Shown one piece after another: positions 1 to 7,379 of a stretch of 8,940 bases of DNA. The stretch is from an uncultured Gammaproteobacteria bacterium (GTDB lineage Bacteria > Pseudomonadota > Gammaproteobacteria > Pseudomonadales > UBA5518): positions 1 through 8,940 of the forward strand of contig CAIXOY010000019.1 in assembly GCA_903921135.1 (NCBI GenBank), read 5' to 3'. Every line of letters begins with the position of its first letter. The stretch's first letter is position 1. The notes beneath the pieces are model-generated. The model did no database searches. It had not been told where the DNA came from and saw only the letters and a list, made by a program, of their open reading frames with translations. A program made the position numbers and the translations under genes.

Positions 1-506
1 GCAATCCTGCCCAGCAGCTCCACGGAGAAATCAACGTACTCCGCGCGCGTGTGCCACTCGCACACGTCCTTGATGCCGCCGTTGTCGAAACCGTTCTGGC
101 AGCCGGGCGCCGCGTGCAGATCGATCATCACGCGCAAGCCTGCCTCTTGCGCCCAGCCGAGCGCACGATCCAGCACCTCGATGCCGCCCTCGACGAAGGG
201 CTCCCGGTTGCTGCCGTAGCTCGGGTGGTACGGGTACGGCGCACCGAGGATCCAGTGACCCACCGGGATGCGCACCGCGTTCAGGCCGCGATCGGCGAGC
301 CAGAGAAAATCTTCCCGCGTGATCCAGCTGTTCCAATGGGCGCGCAGACGAGAGGCAGCCGCGGTGCCGAGTTCGGCGCAGAAGGTGGTCTCGTCGGTAG
401 CTTCGAGCCCCGCGAAAAGCGAGGGCGACATCCACTTCTCCAGCACCAGCCAGCCCCCGAGGTTCACGCCGCGCAAGCGGGTGGCGGGGGCGGCCGGGGA
501 TACCAC
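1..506 (-). CDS. Glycoside hydrolase family 5 (exo-beta-1,3-glucanase-like), N-terminal part
   Basis: Partial gene; 168 codons are visible and the rest lies beyond the left edge. The protein opens directly into a GH5 barrel. Residues 12-30 carry the RGVNLGGWLVLEKWMSPSL start seen in fungal-type exo-1,3-glucanases (subfamily GH5_9-like). Residues 58-70 read HWNSWITREDFLW. VRIPVGHW (78-85) holds the conserved active-site Arg79, and IDLHAAPGCQNGFDNGG (128-144) holds conserved His131. The catalytic acid (NEP motif) and the nucleophile Glu would lie beyond the edge. By family it would hydrolyse beta-1,3-glucans such as laminarin or related glucosides. I chose the GTG at 504-506 because GGAG lies 7 nt upstream and the domain begins within 12 residues. 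No signal peptide is visible, so a cytoplasmic location or an uncertain export route is implied. It starts 4 nt after the RND pump stop codon, so it is probably co-translated with it. The family call is firm; the exact substrate is not. Confidence 0.88.
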   Translation of the reverse strand, partial: MVSPAAPATRLRGVNLGGWLVLEKWMSPSLFAGLEATDETTFCAELGTAAASRLRAHWNSWITREDFLWLADRGLNAVRIPVGHWILGAPYPYHPSYGSNREPFVEGGIEVLDRALGWAQEAGLRVMIDLHAAPGCQNGFDNGGIKDVCEWHTRAEYVDFSVELLGRI

Positions 507-510
507 GGCC

Positions 511-3500
511 CTACTCCGTGACCGGCTCGCGCGGTGGCTCGGACACCGCGGGCACCGCGGGCGCGCCGAACCAGCGACGGCTGCGCTCCGAGAAGGCGTG
601 CAGATAGGTGTAAAGCACCGGCACCACCACCAGCGTCAGAAGCGTCGAGGTGATCACGCCGCCAATCACCGCACGCGCCATCGGCGCGTTGATGCTGCCA
701 CCGCTGCCGGCACCGATCGCCATCGGCAACATGCCGAAGATCATCGCGAGCGTGGTCATCAGGATCGGCCGCAGCCGGATCTGACCGGCTTCCATCAGCG
801 CCTGCCGCAGCCCCATGCCCTCACGCATGCCCTGGTTGGCGAAATCCACCAGCAGGATGGCGTTCTTGGTGACCAGCCCCATCAGCAGGATCATCCCGAT
901 CATCGAGAGCATGTTCAGCGTCGTGCCCGTGATCAGCAGCGCGAGGAAGGCCCCCACAAACGACAACGGCAGTGAGGCCATGATCGCCACCGGCTGCACG
1001 AAACTCGCGAACTGCGAGGCGAGAATGAGATAGATGAAAATGATCGCGAGGCCCATGGCGGCCAGCGTTTCCATGAAGGTCTCGTTCAGCTGCTCCTGCG
1101 AGCCGCCAACGCTGAAACGGTAACCGCGAGGCAATTGCGTCTCGGCCACGAGCTTCTGCACATCCTTGCCCACGTCGCCCGAGGCACGGCCATCGGCACG
1201 CATATAGAGCGACACACGGCGTTGCAGATCAAGCCGCTTCAACTGCGGTGGCGACGTCGTCTGCACAAGCTCCGCGACCTGACGCAGGGGCACCAGCACC
1301 GGCAAACCCTGCGGATCGAGCCTGCCGCTCGCCAGGTAGAGCCCGCCGAGATCGGTGGTCTCGCGGCGCGCCTCGGCCGGCAGCCGAACGACGACGTCGT
1401 AGTTCTGTCCATCCGGCGCCAGCCAGTGACTGATCTTGTCGCCACCCACCAGCACGCGAAGCGCACGACCGATACGCTCGACATCGAGGCCGAGGTCATT
1501 GGCGAGTTCACGATCCACGCGCACCGCCACCGTGGGATTGGTGCCACGCTCACTGCTGTTCAGATCGGCGACACCGGGGATCTTCGCGATCTTTTCCATC
1601 ATCTCGTTGGCAATGGCCGTGAGCCGCTCCTGATCGGGGCCGAGGATCGAAAGCGAGATGGCGTCGTTCCAGCCCACCTGGAGCTTCACGCCCGCGATGC
1701 GCTGGATCCGCGCTCTCACCACCCGCTCGACCTCCTGCTGGCTCAGGTCACGGTCCGAGCGAGGCACCAGGCGGACGTTGAGACGCGCGTGATTGCGGCC
1801 CTCGAAGGTGCCGATCTCGGCAGACACCAGTTCCACCTCGGGGATTTCCTTCAGCCCACGCTCTACCTGCGCGGTCTTGGCGTCGGTGTACTGCAGGCTC
1901 GAGCCAATGGGCATCTCGAGGCGAAGCGACAGGAAGCTCTCGTCGCCCTCGGGAAAAAACTCGGTGCCGATCAGGGGAAGGATCATCAGGCTGGAAACGA
2001 ACACGCCAGCTGCGCTCCAGAGAACGAGCCCGCGGTTGGAGACGGTGCCAAGCTCACGCCAGTCCCGCCGCGCCACCGCGCGCACGATGCCAAACACCGG
2101 CAGGTACACGCGGCGACGTTCGTCGCGGAGCGACCAGTCGAGGGCGCGGCCGTAAAGACGATGCAGGGCCTCGACCCCCTCCTCCACGCGGTCCATCAGC
2201 CGGCCGAGCCGCGGCATCCGCGCGAAGCGCTTCTCCACCGGATCGTGCCACACGGAGGAGAGCATGGGATCGAGCGTGAAGCTCACAAACAGCGAGACCA
2301 TCACCGCCACTGTGATCGTGATACCGAACTGGAAGAAATAGCGCCCGATCATGCCGTCCATGAAGGCCACGGGCACAAAGACCGCCACGATGGCGAAGGT
2401 GGTGGCCATCACGGCGAGCCCGATCTCCTCGGTGCCGTCGCGCGAAGCATCATGGTGGCTCTTGCCCATCCCGAGATGCCGCACGATGTTCTCGCGCACC
2501 ACGATCGCATCGTCGATCAGCAAACCGATGCACAGGCTCAATGCCATCAACGTGATCATGTTCAGCGTGAAGCCGAAGGCATGTATGGCAATGAAGGTGG
2601 CGATCACGGAGATCGGCAGCGTGAGCCCGGTGATGACGGTGGAGCGCCAGGAGTGCAGAAACAGGAACACGATCAGCACGGTGAGTATCGCGCCTTCGAG
2701 AATCGTTTCCTTTACCCCCGCAAGCGAAGCCTTTACAAACTCCGCGTTGGACTGAACGGTGACAATGCGCACATCTTCCGGCAGCCGTGCCTGCAGTTCC
2801 GCGACGGCTTTCTGCACACCCTCACCGATCTCGACGACGTTGGAGCCCTGCACCTTGAACACGGAGAGTCCCAGCGCGGGCTTCCCGTCGATCCGCGCGA
2901 GCGATTCAGGCTCGGCTTCGCCGTCAATGATCTCCGCCACCTGGTCGAGGTGCACGGGCAGCCCGCCTTGCTGCAGATACACGGCATTCCCGCGCGTGGT
3001 GACGATGATGCGCCCGAAGTCACGCGGGTTCTGGATGCGGCCCTCCACGCGCACCATCTGCTCGGCGTCGCCCATCTTGATGTTGCCCGCGGGCAGGTCG
3101 CGGTTGGCGCGCTGTATCGCGGCCACCACCTCGTCGACACCCACGCCGTAACTGCGCATCTGCTCGGGCTTGAGCTGGACCTGGATCTGGCGGGGCACAC
3201 CGCCGCTCACGGTCACATTGCCCACGCCGGGCGCGGTCTGCAGGCGCTTGATGATCACCTGCTCGACGATGTTCGAGATTTCCCGCAGGGGTCTCTCGGA
3301 GGAATACACCGCCAGATCGACGATGGGCTGCTGGTTCTCGTCTTCCATCGAGCGGGTGACGCGCGGCGCCATCACCTCCCGCGGGAAGCTCGGCATCAGG
3401 TCGGCGATCTTGTCGCGGATTTCCTGCGTGGCCACCACCGGATCGGCCGACATGCGGAACTCGACCCACATATAGGCGCCGCCCTCGCGCGCCGTGGCAT

Positions 3501-3741
3501 AGATGTGGTCGACGCCGCTCACGGTGTTGATCACGTTCTCGATGGGGCGCACCACGTCGTTCTCCACCGCATCGGGGGAGGCGCCGGGGTAGTCGATCAT
3601 CACCGAGACCATCGGCGGCGTGATGTCGGGCATCTGCTCCACGGGCAGACGCACATAGGCAAAGATCCCGAGGACGAGGATCGCCACCATCACCATGGTG
3701 GCGAAGACGGGCTGGCGAATACTGGTGCGGGTGATCCACAT
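511..3741 (-). CDS. RND efflux pump, inner-membrane permease (HAE1/AcrB type)
   Basis: Complete 1076-aa proton-driven RND transporter; AcrB-type pumps are usually about 1030-1060 aa. Membrane segments appear near residues 13-30, 343-361, 368-388, 393-415, 441-461, 470-492, 570-590, 893-911, 916-937, 941-967, 990-1010 and 1020-1045. Two large periplasmic loops (about 31-338 and 591-888) form the porter and docking domains. The proton-relay Asp pair is D410-D411 in GLLIDDAIVVREN (TM4), and the partner Lys is K959 in GLVTKNAILLVDF (TM10). It would trim as the inner-membrane part of a tripartite pump exporting hydrophobic or amphipathic compounds; the substrate cannot be read from sequence. ATG 3741 has GAAGGA about 8 nt upstream. 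The adaptor gene ends 21 nt before it, so the two form one operon. Oddity: the cytoplasmic linker between TM6 and TM7 (about 493-569) is longer than the roughly 40 residues I expect for AcrB and is rich in Arg. Heavy-metal (CzcA) type is less likely, given the sequence around TM4. Confidence 0.96.
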   Translation of the reverse strand: MWITRTSIRQPVFATMVMVAILVLGIFAYVRLPVEQMPDITPPMVSVMIDYPGASPDAVENDVVRPIENVINTVSGVDHIYATAREGGAYMWVEFRMSADPVVATQEIRDKIADLMPSFPREVMAPRVTRSMEDENQQPIVDLAVYSSERPLREISNIVEQVIIKRLQTAPGVGNVTVSGGVPRQIQVQLKPEQMRSYGVGVDEVVAAIQRANRDLPAGNIKMGDAEQMVRVEGRIQNPRDFGRIIVTTRGNAVYLQQGGLPVHLDQVAEIIDGEAEPESLARIDGKPALGLSVFKVQGSNVVEIGEGVQKAVAELQARLPEDVRIVTVQSNAEFVKASLAGVKETILEGAILTVLIVFLFLHSWRSTVITGLTLPISVIATFIAIHAFGFTLNMITLMALSLCIGLLIDDAIVVRENIVRHLGMGKSHHDASRDGTEEIGLAVMATTFAIVAVFVPVAFMDGMIGRYFFQFGITITVAVMVSLFVSFTLDPMLSSVWHDPVEKRFARMPRLGRLMDRVEEGVEALHRLYGRALDWSLRDERRRVYLPVFGIVRAVARRDWRELGTVSNRGLVLWSAAGVFVSSLMILPLIGTEFFPEGDESFLSLRLEMPIGSSLQYTDAKTAQVERGLKEIPEVELVSAEIGTFEGRNHARLNVRLVPRSDRDLSQQEVERVVRARIQRIAGVKLQVGWNDAISLSILGPDQERLTAIANEMMEKIAKIPGVADLNSSERGTNPTVAVRVDRELANDLGLDVERIGRALRVLVGGDKISHWLAPDGQNYDVVVRLPAEARRETTDLGGLYLASGRLDPQGLPVLVPLRQVAELVQTTSPPQLKRLDLQRRVSLYMRADGRASGDVGKDVQKLVAETQLPRGYRFSVGGSQEQLNETFMETLAAMGLAIIFIYLILASQFASFVQPVAIMASLPLSFVGAFLALLITGTTLNMLSMIGMILLMGLVTKNAILLVDFANQGMREGMGLRQALMEAGQIRLRPILMTTLAMIFGMLPMAIGAGSGGSINAPMARAVIGGVITSTLLTLVVVPVLYTYLHAFSERSRRWFGAPAVPAVSEPPREPVTE
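514..517 (-). promoter_or_regulatory. Ribosome binding site for the GH5 gene, inside the end of the pump gene
   Basis: On the minus strand the last codons of the pump read ACG GAG TAG. The GGAG there lies 7 nt before the GTG start of the GH5 frame. This site decides the GTG start and places the Shine-Dalgarno inside the upstream coding sequence, the usual layout for translational coupling. Confidence 0.6.
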
Positions 3742-3762
3742 GCTGCGGTTCCTTCGCGTGAC

Positions 3763-4920
3763 TCAGTCGAGGGCGCCGGCGGGGCCGGAGGCGGGTAATT
3801 GGACCGGCGTGCCTGGATCAAGCGAACCGATGCGCACGGCGAGGAGCGTCTCGCCTTCCGCAAGGCCGGAGCGGATCTCGACCATGCGGTCCTGTGTGGC
3901 GACCAGACCCAGCGTGACGGGACGACGCTGCACCCTGCCATCCTCGATCACCATCACATAATCGAGTCCGGCCTCGTTGATGATGGCAGCGGAGGGCACC
4001 GCGATGGCAGGCTCGCCCTGCTCGATCAGCAGCGCGCCCTGCGCAAACATCCCGTCGCGCAGGCGGCCATCGACGTTGTCGAGCGAGAGGTAGAGCAGCA
4101 CCAGCCGCGAGCCCTGCTCGGCGGCGGGGCTCACACGCTGAAGCGTCGCGCTGAACTCCTCGCCACCGTAGCCGTCCACCCGCAGGCTCGCGCGCTGCCC
4201 GGGTTTGACCATGGGGATCTCGGCTGCCGGGGCTGCGGCCTGCAGCTCCATCTGACTGAGGTCCACGAGCTCGAAGAGCGGAGCGTCAGGCGAGACCTTT
4301 CCACCGGGGTGCTGGAAGCGACGCGCAACCACGGCGTCGAAGGGGGCACGCACCACCGCGTCCTGCAGATCGATCTCGACCAGACGCAACTGCGCCACGG
4401 CGAGTTTCTGCGAGGCGATCGCCGCGTCGTAGAGGCTCTTGCGGGTATCGAGTTCGTTCTGTGCCAGCACTTTCTTCTGGAACAGGCGCTTGCTGTTCTC
4501 GTAGTTGAGGCGGGAGATCTCCAGATCCGCGGAGGCCTTGTCGCGGGCAGCGCGCGCGCTCGCGACCTGTGCTTCGAGACTGCGCGTGTCGATACGCGCG
4601 AGGGCCGCACCGGCAGCGACGCGCTCACCCTCGCGGAACATCACCTCCAGCACCTCGCCCGAAACCCGCGAGCGCACCGTGGTCTTCAGCATCGAGGTGA
4701 CAGTGCCCGACACCGGCAAGCGTCTCACCAGCGCTTTGCGGGTGGCCGTGGCAACCTCGGCGGGCGCCAACTCCATGACAGGTTGGCTTGGGGCCTGCAC
4801 GGAAGCCGGCGAGAGAGTCGAACGCGAGTGGTACCACCAGGCCGCCGCAGCGCCCGCCGCAATGACCAGAACGGCCACCACGACACGACGGGATGCAGCC
4901 GGCCGATTGCCGGGATTCAT
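3763..4920 (-). CDS. RND efflux pump periplasmic adaptor (membrane fusion protein, AcrA/HlyD-like)
   Basis: Complete 385-aa adaptor that would bridge the inner-membrane pump and an outer-membrane channel. An N-terminal membrane anchor spans about residues 12-29. There is no lipobox Cys, so it is anchored by a helix rather than by lipid. The first lipoyl half-motif covers about 80-110 (VRSRVSGEVLEVMFREGERV). An alpha-helical hairpin spans about 111-183 and is rich in Ala, Lys, Glu and Gln. The second lipoyl half follows at about 184-220 (VVRAPFDAVVARRFQHPGGK). A beta-barrel (222-300) and a membrane-proximal domain (303-375) complete the usual order. ATG 4920 has AAGGA 7 nt upstream. It is first in the operon, followed after 21 nt by the pump. 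At the hairpin tip the channel-docking residues Arg, Leu and Ser of AcrA appear as Asn142, Leu146 and Ala153 by eye, so docking may differ from the TolC type. No outer-membrane factor gene is in the window. Confidence 0.95.
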   Translation of the reverse strand: MNPGNRPAASRRVVVAVLVIAAGAAAAWWYHSRSTLSPASVQAPSQPVMELAPAEVATATRKALVRRLPVSGTVTSMLKTTVRSRVSGEVLEVMFREGERVAAGAALARIDTRSLEAQVASARAARDKASADLEISRLNYENSKRLFQKKVLAQNELDTRKSLYDAAIASQKLAVAQLRLVEIDLQDAVVRAPFDAVVARRFQHPGGKVSPDAPLFELVDLSQMELQAAAPAAEIPMVKPGQRASLRVDGYGGEEFSATLQRVSPAAEQGSRLVLLYLSLDNVDGRLRDGMFAQGALLIEQGEPAIAVPSAAIINEAGLDYVMVIEDGRVQRRPVTLGLVATQDRMVEIRSGLAEGETLLAVRIGSLDPGTPVQLPASGPAGALD

Positions 4921-5062
4921 GATCTCTTCCTTGCTGCTGCTGAGGCGGAGCCCCTCTCAGGGACATGGACGCAGCGGAACCGGATTCGGATTCACGACGC
5001 AATACCAACACCCGCCTCGGGAGCCGGCATTGTGCCTCAAGGGCAGCAGGGGACGGAGCGCG

Positions 5063-5093
5063 GCGGCTGTGCACTCTGGCGCAAAGCAGCCGC
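5063..5093. repeat. 7-bp inverted repeat in the efflux operon upstream region
   Basis: GCGGCTG at 5063-5069 pairs with CAGCCGC at 5087-5093 across a 17-nt loop. Arm and loop lengths resemble those of the inverted repeat at 5108-5142. It lies about 140 nt upstream of the adaptor start, so it could be a second transcript-end hairpin or a regulator site. In DNA this GC-rich, chance is also possible. Confidence 0.25.
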
Positions 5094-5107
5094 GCGGGGG
5101 CGGGGAT

Positions 5108-5142
5108 CCGGGGCCGGGAATGCCGCGTAGCGACGGCCCCGG
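5108..5142 (-). terminator. 9-bp GC-rich inverted repeat after the SDR gene; possible terminator
   Basis: CCGGGGCCG at 5108-5116 pairs perfectly with CGGCCCCGG at 5134-5142, leaving a 17-nt loop. It lies 9 nt past the stop codon of the SDR gene. No T-run follows in the transcribed direction, so it is not a canonical rho-independent terminator. It could be a rho-assisted stop, an RNA 3'-end stabiliser, or a chance GC-rich repeat. Confidence 0.35.
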
Positions 5143-5151
5143 CGGTGATGC

Positions 5152-6057
5152 TCAGCCCGTGGGGACGATGGCGAAACCGTCGACGATGGGACGCAGGCCC
5201 TCGAAATGCGGCCCGAGCGCGGCGTCCAACTGATCGACGCTCCAGCGCCCATCCGTCTCGAAGACCTGACCGAGGCGCGGGCCATCCACCACCGTGACCT
5301 GATTACCCCAGACCACGAAGACATAGCCCGAGATCCGCGCCGAACGCGGGCTCGCGAGATAGCCCACGAAGGGGCCAACATGGCCGGGATCGAACTGGTC
5401 GAAGCCGCTCTCGGGCTTCTGGAAGAGCACGGCCGTGCCACCCTGCATGGTCATGTCGGTGCGGGCGCGCGGCATGATCACGTTCGCCGTGACGCCGTAT
5501 TTGATCAGGGCCTGTGCCGCGCCCATGGTCATGGCCACGATGCCTGCTTTGGCCGCGGCGTAGTTGGGCTGCCCGACCGAGCCGTACAGGAAGGCTTCGG
5601 AAGAGGTGCTGACAAGTCGGCCATACACCTGCCCGCCCGTGGTCTTGGCGCGCTCGCGCCAATAGGCCGCGGCGTGACGCATGTTCACGAAGTGGCCTTT
5701 GAGGTGAACACGTACCACCGTGTCGAACTCGTCCTCGGTCATGGTGAAGATCATCTTGTCGCGGCAGAAGCCCGCGTTGTTCACCACGATGTTCACGTCG
5801 CCCCAGGTATCGATGGCGGTCTTGAAGAGCGCCTCGGAGTCGTTCCAGTCGGCGCAGTCGCCGTAGACGGTGATCGCCTCGCCGCCGAAACCGCGGATCT
5901 CCTCTGCCGCACTCTCGGCTGCCTCACGCGCCTCGGGGCGACCGATCTCGTTGATCACCACGCGTGCGCCCATGCGCGCCAGTTCGATGGCCTCGACGCG
6001 CCCGAGCCCGCGGCCCGCGCCCGTGACGATCGCTACCTTGCCTTCCAGTTCGGCCAT
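5152..6057 (-). CDS. SDR 3-hydroxyacyl-CoA dehydrogenase, MFE-2/HSD4A-like
   Basis: Complete 301-aa classical SDR, longer than the usual 250 aa because of a C-terminal extension. The Rossmann motif TGAGRGLG is at 12-19. An acidic residue at the end of the second strand (E37) suggests NAD rather than NADP. NNAG is at 93-96. Catalytic Ser153, Tyr166 and Lys170 lie in VSTSSEAF and QPNYAAAKAG. Where most SDRs have Asn in VNLKG this one has His118 (VRVHLKGHF). I recall the same His in the dehydrogenase unit of peroxisomal multifunctional enzyme 2 (HSD17B4), and mycobacterial HSD4A is a related family. The likely role is oxidation of a (R)-3-hydroxyacyl-CoA to the 3-ketoacyl-CoA, feeding the thiolase encoded just upstream. 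I start at ATG 6057, 2 nt after the thiolase stop and 8 nt after GAGAGG, and reject a longer open frame reaching 6468 that overlaps the thiolase. It is second in the operon. Substrate is inferred only. Confidence 0.88.
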   Translation of the reverse strand: MAELEGKVAIVTGAGRGLGRVEAIELARMGARVVINEIGRPEAREAAESAAEEIRGFGGEAITVYGDCADWNDSEALFKTAIDTWGDVNIVVNNAGFCRDKMIFTMTEDEFDTVVRVHLKGHFVNMRHAAAYWRERAKTTGGQVYGRLVSTSSEAFLYGSVGQPNYAAAKAGIVAMTMGAAQALIKYGVTANVIMPRARTDMTMQGGTAVLFQKPESGFDQFDPGHVGPFVGYLASPRSARISGYVFVVWGNQVTVVDGPRLGQVFETDGRWSVDQLDAALGPHFEGLRPIVDGFAIVPTG

Positions 6058-6059
6058 GC

Positions 6060-7235
6060 TCAGAGCCTCTCGATGATGGTGCCGGTGCCAACGGCCGCGC
6101 CGCAGCACATGCTGATAAGTGCCGTGCCCTTGCCGCTGCGCTCGAGCTCGTGGAGCGCGGTGGTGATCAGACGCGCGCCGGTCGAACCTACCGGGTGGCC
6201 GAGCGCGATGGCGCCGCCGTTCACGTTCACCTTGCTCATGTCGGCGTTGTAGACGCTCGCCCAGGACAGCACCACGCCGGCGAAAGCCTCGTTGATCTCG
6301 ACGAGGTCGATGTCGGCCATGGTCATGCCGGTCTTGCGAAAGAGCGCGGCGGTGGCATCGACGGGGCCGTCGAGCAGGTAGTAGGGATCGGTGCCCACGA
6401 CGACATCGGCAATGATCCGTGCGCGGGGCTTGAGACCTCGGCGCTCGGCCTCCTCGCGGCTCATCCACAGCACCGAACAGGCACCGTCGGAGACCTGCGA
6501 GGAATTCCCGGCCGTGTGCACGCCACCCTCTTTCACGGGCTTGAGGCCCGCGAGGCCTTCAAGGGTAGTGGCGCGCACGCCCTGATCGCGCGTGACGCGA
6601 CGGGTGGCGCCGTTCGGCTTGCCGTCTTCGCCGAAGGCCGGTGCATCAATCGCGATCACCTCGCGATCGAAATGGCCCGCAGCCCACGCGGCGGCAGCGC
6701 GGCGCTGGGATTCGTTGGCGAAGGCGTCGACGTCGGCGCGTGTGATGCCGCGGCGCTGCACGATGCGCTCGACGGCGGCGAACTGGTCGGGGCTGCTGTC
6801 CCAGGGCCACTTCTGCGGCAGGAAATAGCCCGGGCCGTTGTAGACGTTGGCTCCGAGGCCCACGTGGCTCATCACCTCGGCGCCGCAGGCGATGCCGATG
6901 TCGATGGAACCGGCCTTGATCAGGGCGGAGACGAGGTGGTTGGCCTGCTGCGCCGAGCCGCACTGCGCATCGATGGTGGTGCCGCCGGGGGCGTAGCTGG
7001 TGCCCATCGAGAGCCAGGCGTTACGGCAGAGGTTGCCGGCCTGCTCGCCCGCCTGCGTCACGCAGCCGCCGATCAGCTGCTCCACGTCCTCGGGCTTCAC
7101 GCCGGCCTTCTCGATCACGGCGCGCTGCGTGATGGCGAGGAGTTCCGTCGGGTGGAAGCCGAAGAGCTCTCCTACGACGGGTTTGCCACGGGCAATGGGC
7201 GTGCGCAGGGCTTCGACGATGACGGCTTCTCGCAT
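6060..7235 (-). CDS. Thiolase, FadA5-like 3-ketoacyl-CoA thiolase (acetyl-CoA acetyltransferase family)
   Basis: Complete 391-aa thiolase, cleaving a 3-ketoacyl-CoA with CoA to acetyl- or propionyl-CoA plus a shortened acyl-CoA. The nucleophile Cys92 is in DAQCGSAQQANHL. NEAF (315-318), GGAIALGHPVGSTGAR with His347, and the CxG site Cys377-Cys378-Gly379 complete the active site. Length and the positions of Cys, His and Cys agree almost exactly with what I recall of Mycobacterium tuberculosis FadA5 (C93, H347, C377). FadA5 acts in cholesterol side-chain removal. Shared blocks include GGCVTQ.GEQ, RVNVNGGAIALGHPVG-like text and LITTALHELER. The ATG at 7235 has CGGGAG 5 nt upstream; an upstream ATG at 7292 lacks support and would add 19 non-thiolase residues. 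It leads an operon with the SDR and is divergent from the MaoC gene. The thiolase fold is certain; a steroid substrate is inferred from resemblance. Confidence 0.93.
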   Translation of the reverse strand: MREAVIVEALRTPIARGKPVVGELFGFHPTELLAITQRAVIEKAGVKPEDVEQLIGGCVTQAGEQAGNLCRNAWLSMGTSYAPGGTTIDAQCGSAQQANHLVSALIKAGSIDIGIACGAEVMSHVGLGANVYNGPGYFLPQKWPWDSSPDQFAAVERIVQRRGITRADVDAFANESQRRAAAAWAAGHFDREVIAIDAPAFGEDGKPNGATRRVTRDQGVRATTLEGLAGLKPVKEGGVHTAGNSSQVSDGACSVLWMSREEAERRGLKPRARIIADVVVGTDPYYLLDGPVDATAALFRKTGMTMADIDLVEINEAFAGVVLSWASVYNADMSKVNVNGGAIALGHPVGSTGARLITTALHELERSGKGTALISMCCGAAVGTGTIIERL

Positions 7236-7373
7236 GGGAACTCCCGGAGCTGGACGGAGGGGAACGGTATCTCTTCGCGATTTTCGGCCCAAGCGCCTCG
7301 AAGGGGCAATGGCAAAACGCTTCCGGCGCCGTTGACATCAGGGCTCAGGGCAGCGGGCAGCCTGCGCCGCGGC

Positions 7374-7379
7374 TATCAT
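7374..7379 (+). promoter_or_regulatory. Candidate -10 element for the MaoC gene
   Basis: TATCAT matches the sigma-70 -10 consensus at 5 of 6 bases and would give a 5' leader of about 43 nt before ATG 7429. No good -35 hexamer sits 16-18 nt upstream (CAGCGG at 7351-7356 with a 17-nt gap). An activator-dependent promoter, or a false match, is possible. Confidence 0.3.

Larger units (their letters stand above)
4921..5151. other. Intergenic region between the thiolase/SDR operon and the efflux operon
   Basis: 231 nt with no credible gene; frames crossing it are shadows. Reading in the minus direction it should hold the end of the thiolase-SDR transcript and the promoter of the adaptor-pump-GH5 operon. 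I see two GC-rich inverted repeats (5063-5093 and 5108-5142, listed separately). There is also a tandem hexamer GGATTC-GGATTC at 4982-4993 and an imperfect palindrome CTGAG...CTCAG at about 4939-4960, just upstream of the adaptor's ribosome binding site. I could not find a convincing sigma-70 -35/-10 pair on the minus strand. No regulator gene lies beside the pump. Confidence 0.6.

Noticed and set aside
31..435. 134-codon minus-strand frame at the left edge
   Set aside because: It is out of frame with the GH5 coding sequence, whose motifs are clear in the neighbouring frame; the frame also has no start signal.
51..975. Plus-strand frames over the GH5 and pump ends (51-521 and 268-975)
   Set aside because: Antisense shadows; composition is Arg/His-rich and no domain is visible.
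1135..3798. 887-codon open frame on the plus strand, opposite the pump
   Set aside because: It is the antisense shadow of the RND gene: His-, Arg- and Gly-rich, with no fold or motif. Long antisense frames are common at this GC content.
3799..5130. 443-codon plus-strand frame opposite the adaptor
   Set aside because: Antisense of the adaptor gene, low-complexity Arg/His/Gly composition, and no ribosome binding site or domain seen.
5206..6252. 348-codon plus-strand frame opposite the SDR
   Set aside because: Antisense shadow of the HSD4A-like SDR; no motif of its own.
6058..6468. N-terminal extension of the SDR to an ATG at 6468
   Set aside because: The extra 137 residues are Arg/His-rich, lie out of frame inside the thiolase, and precede a normal SDR start (MAELEGKVAIVTG) that has its own ribosome binding site.
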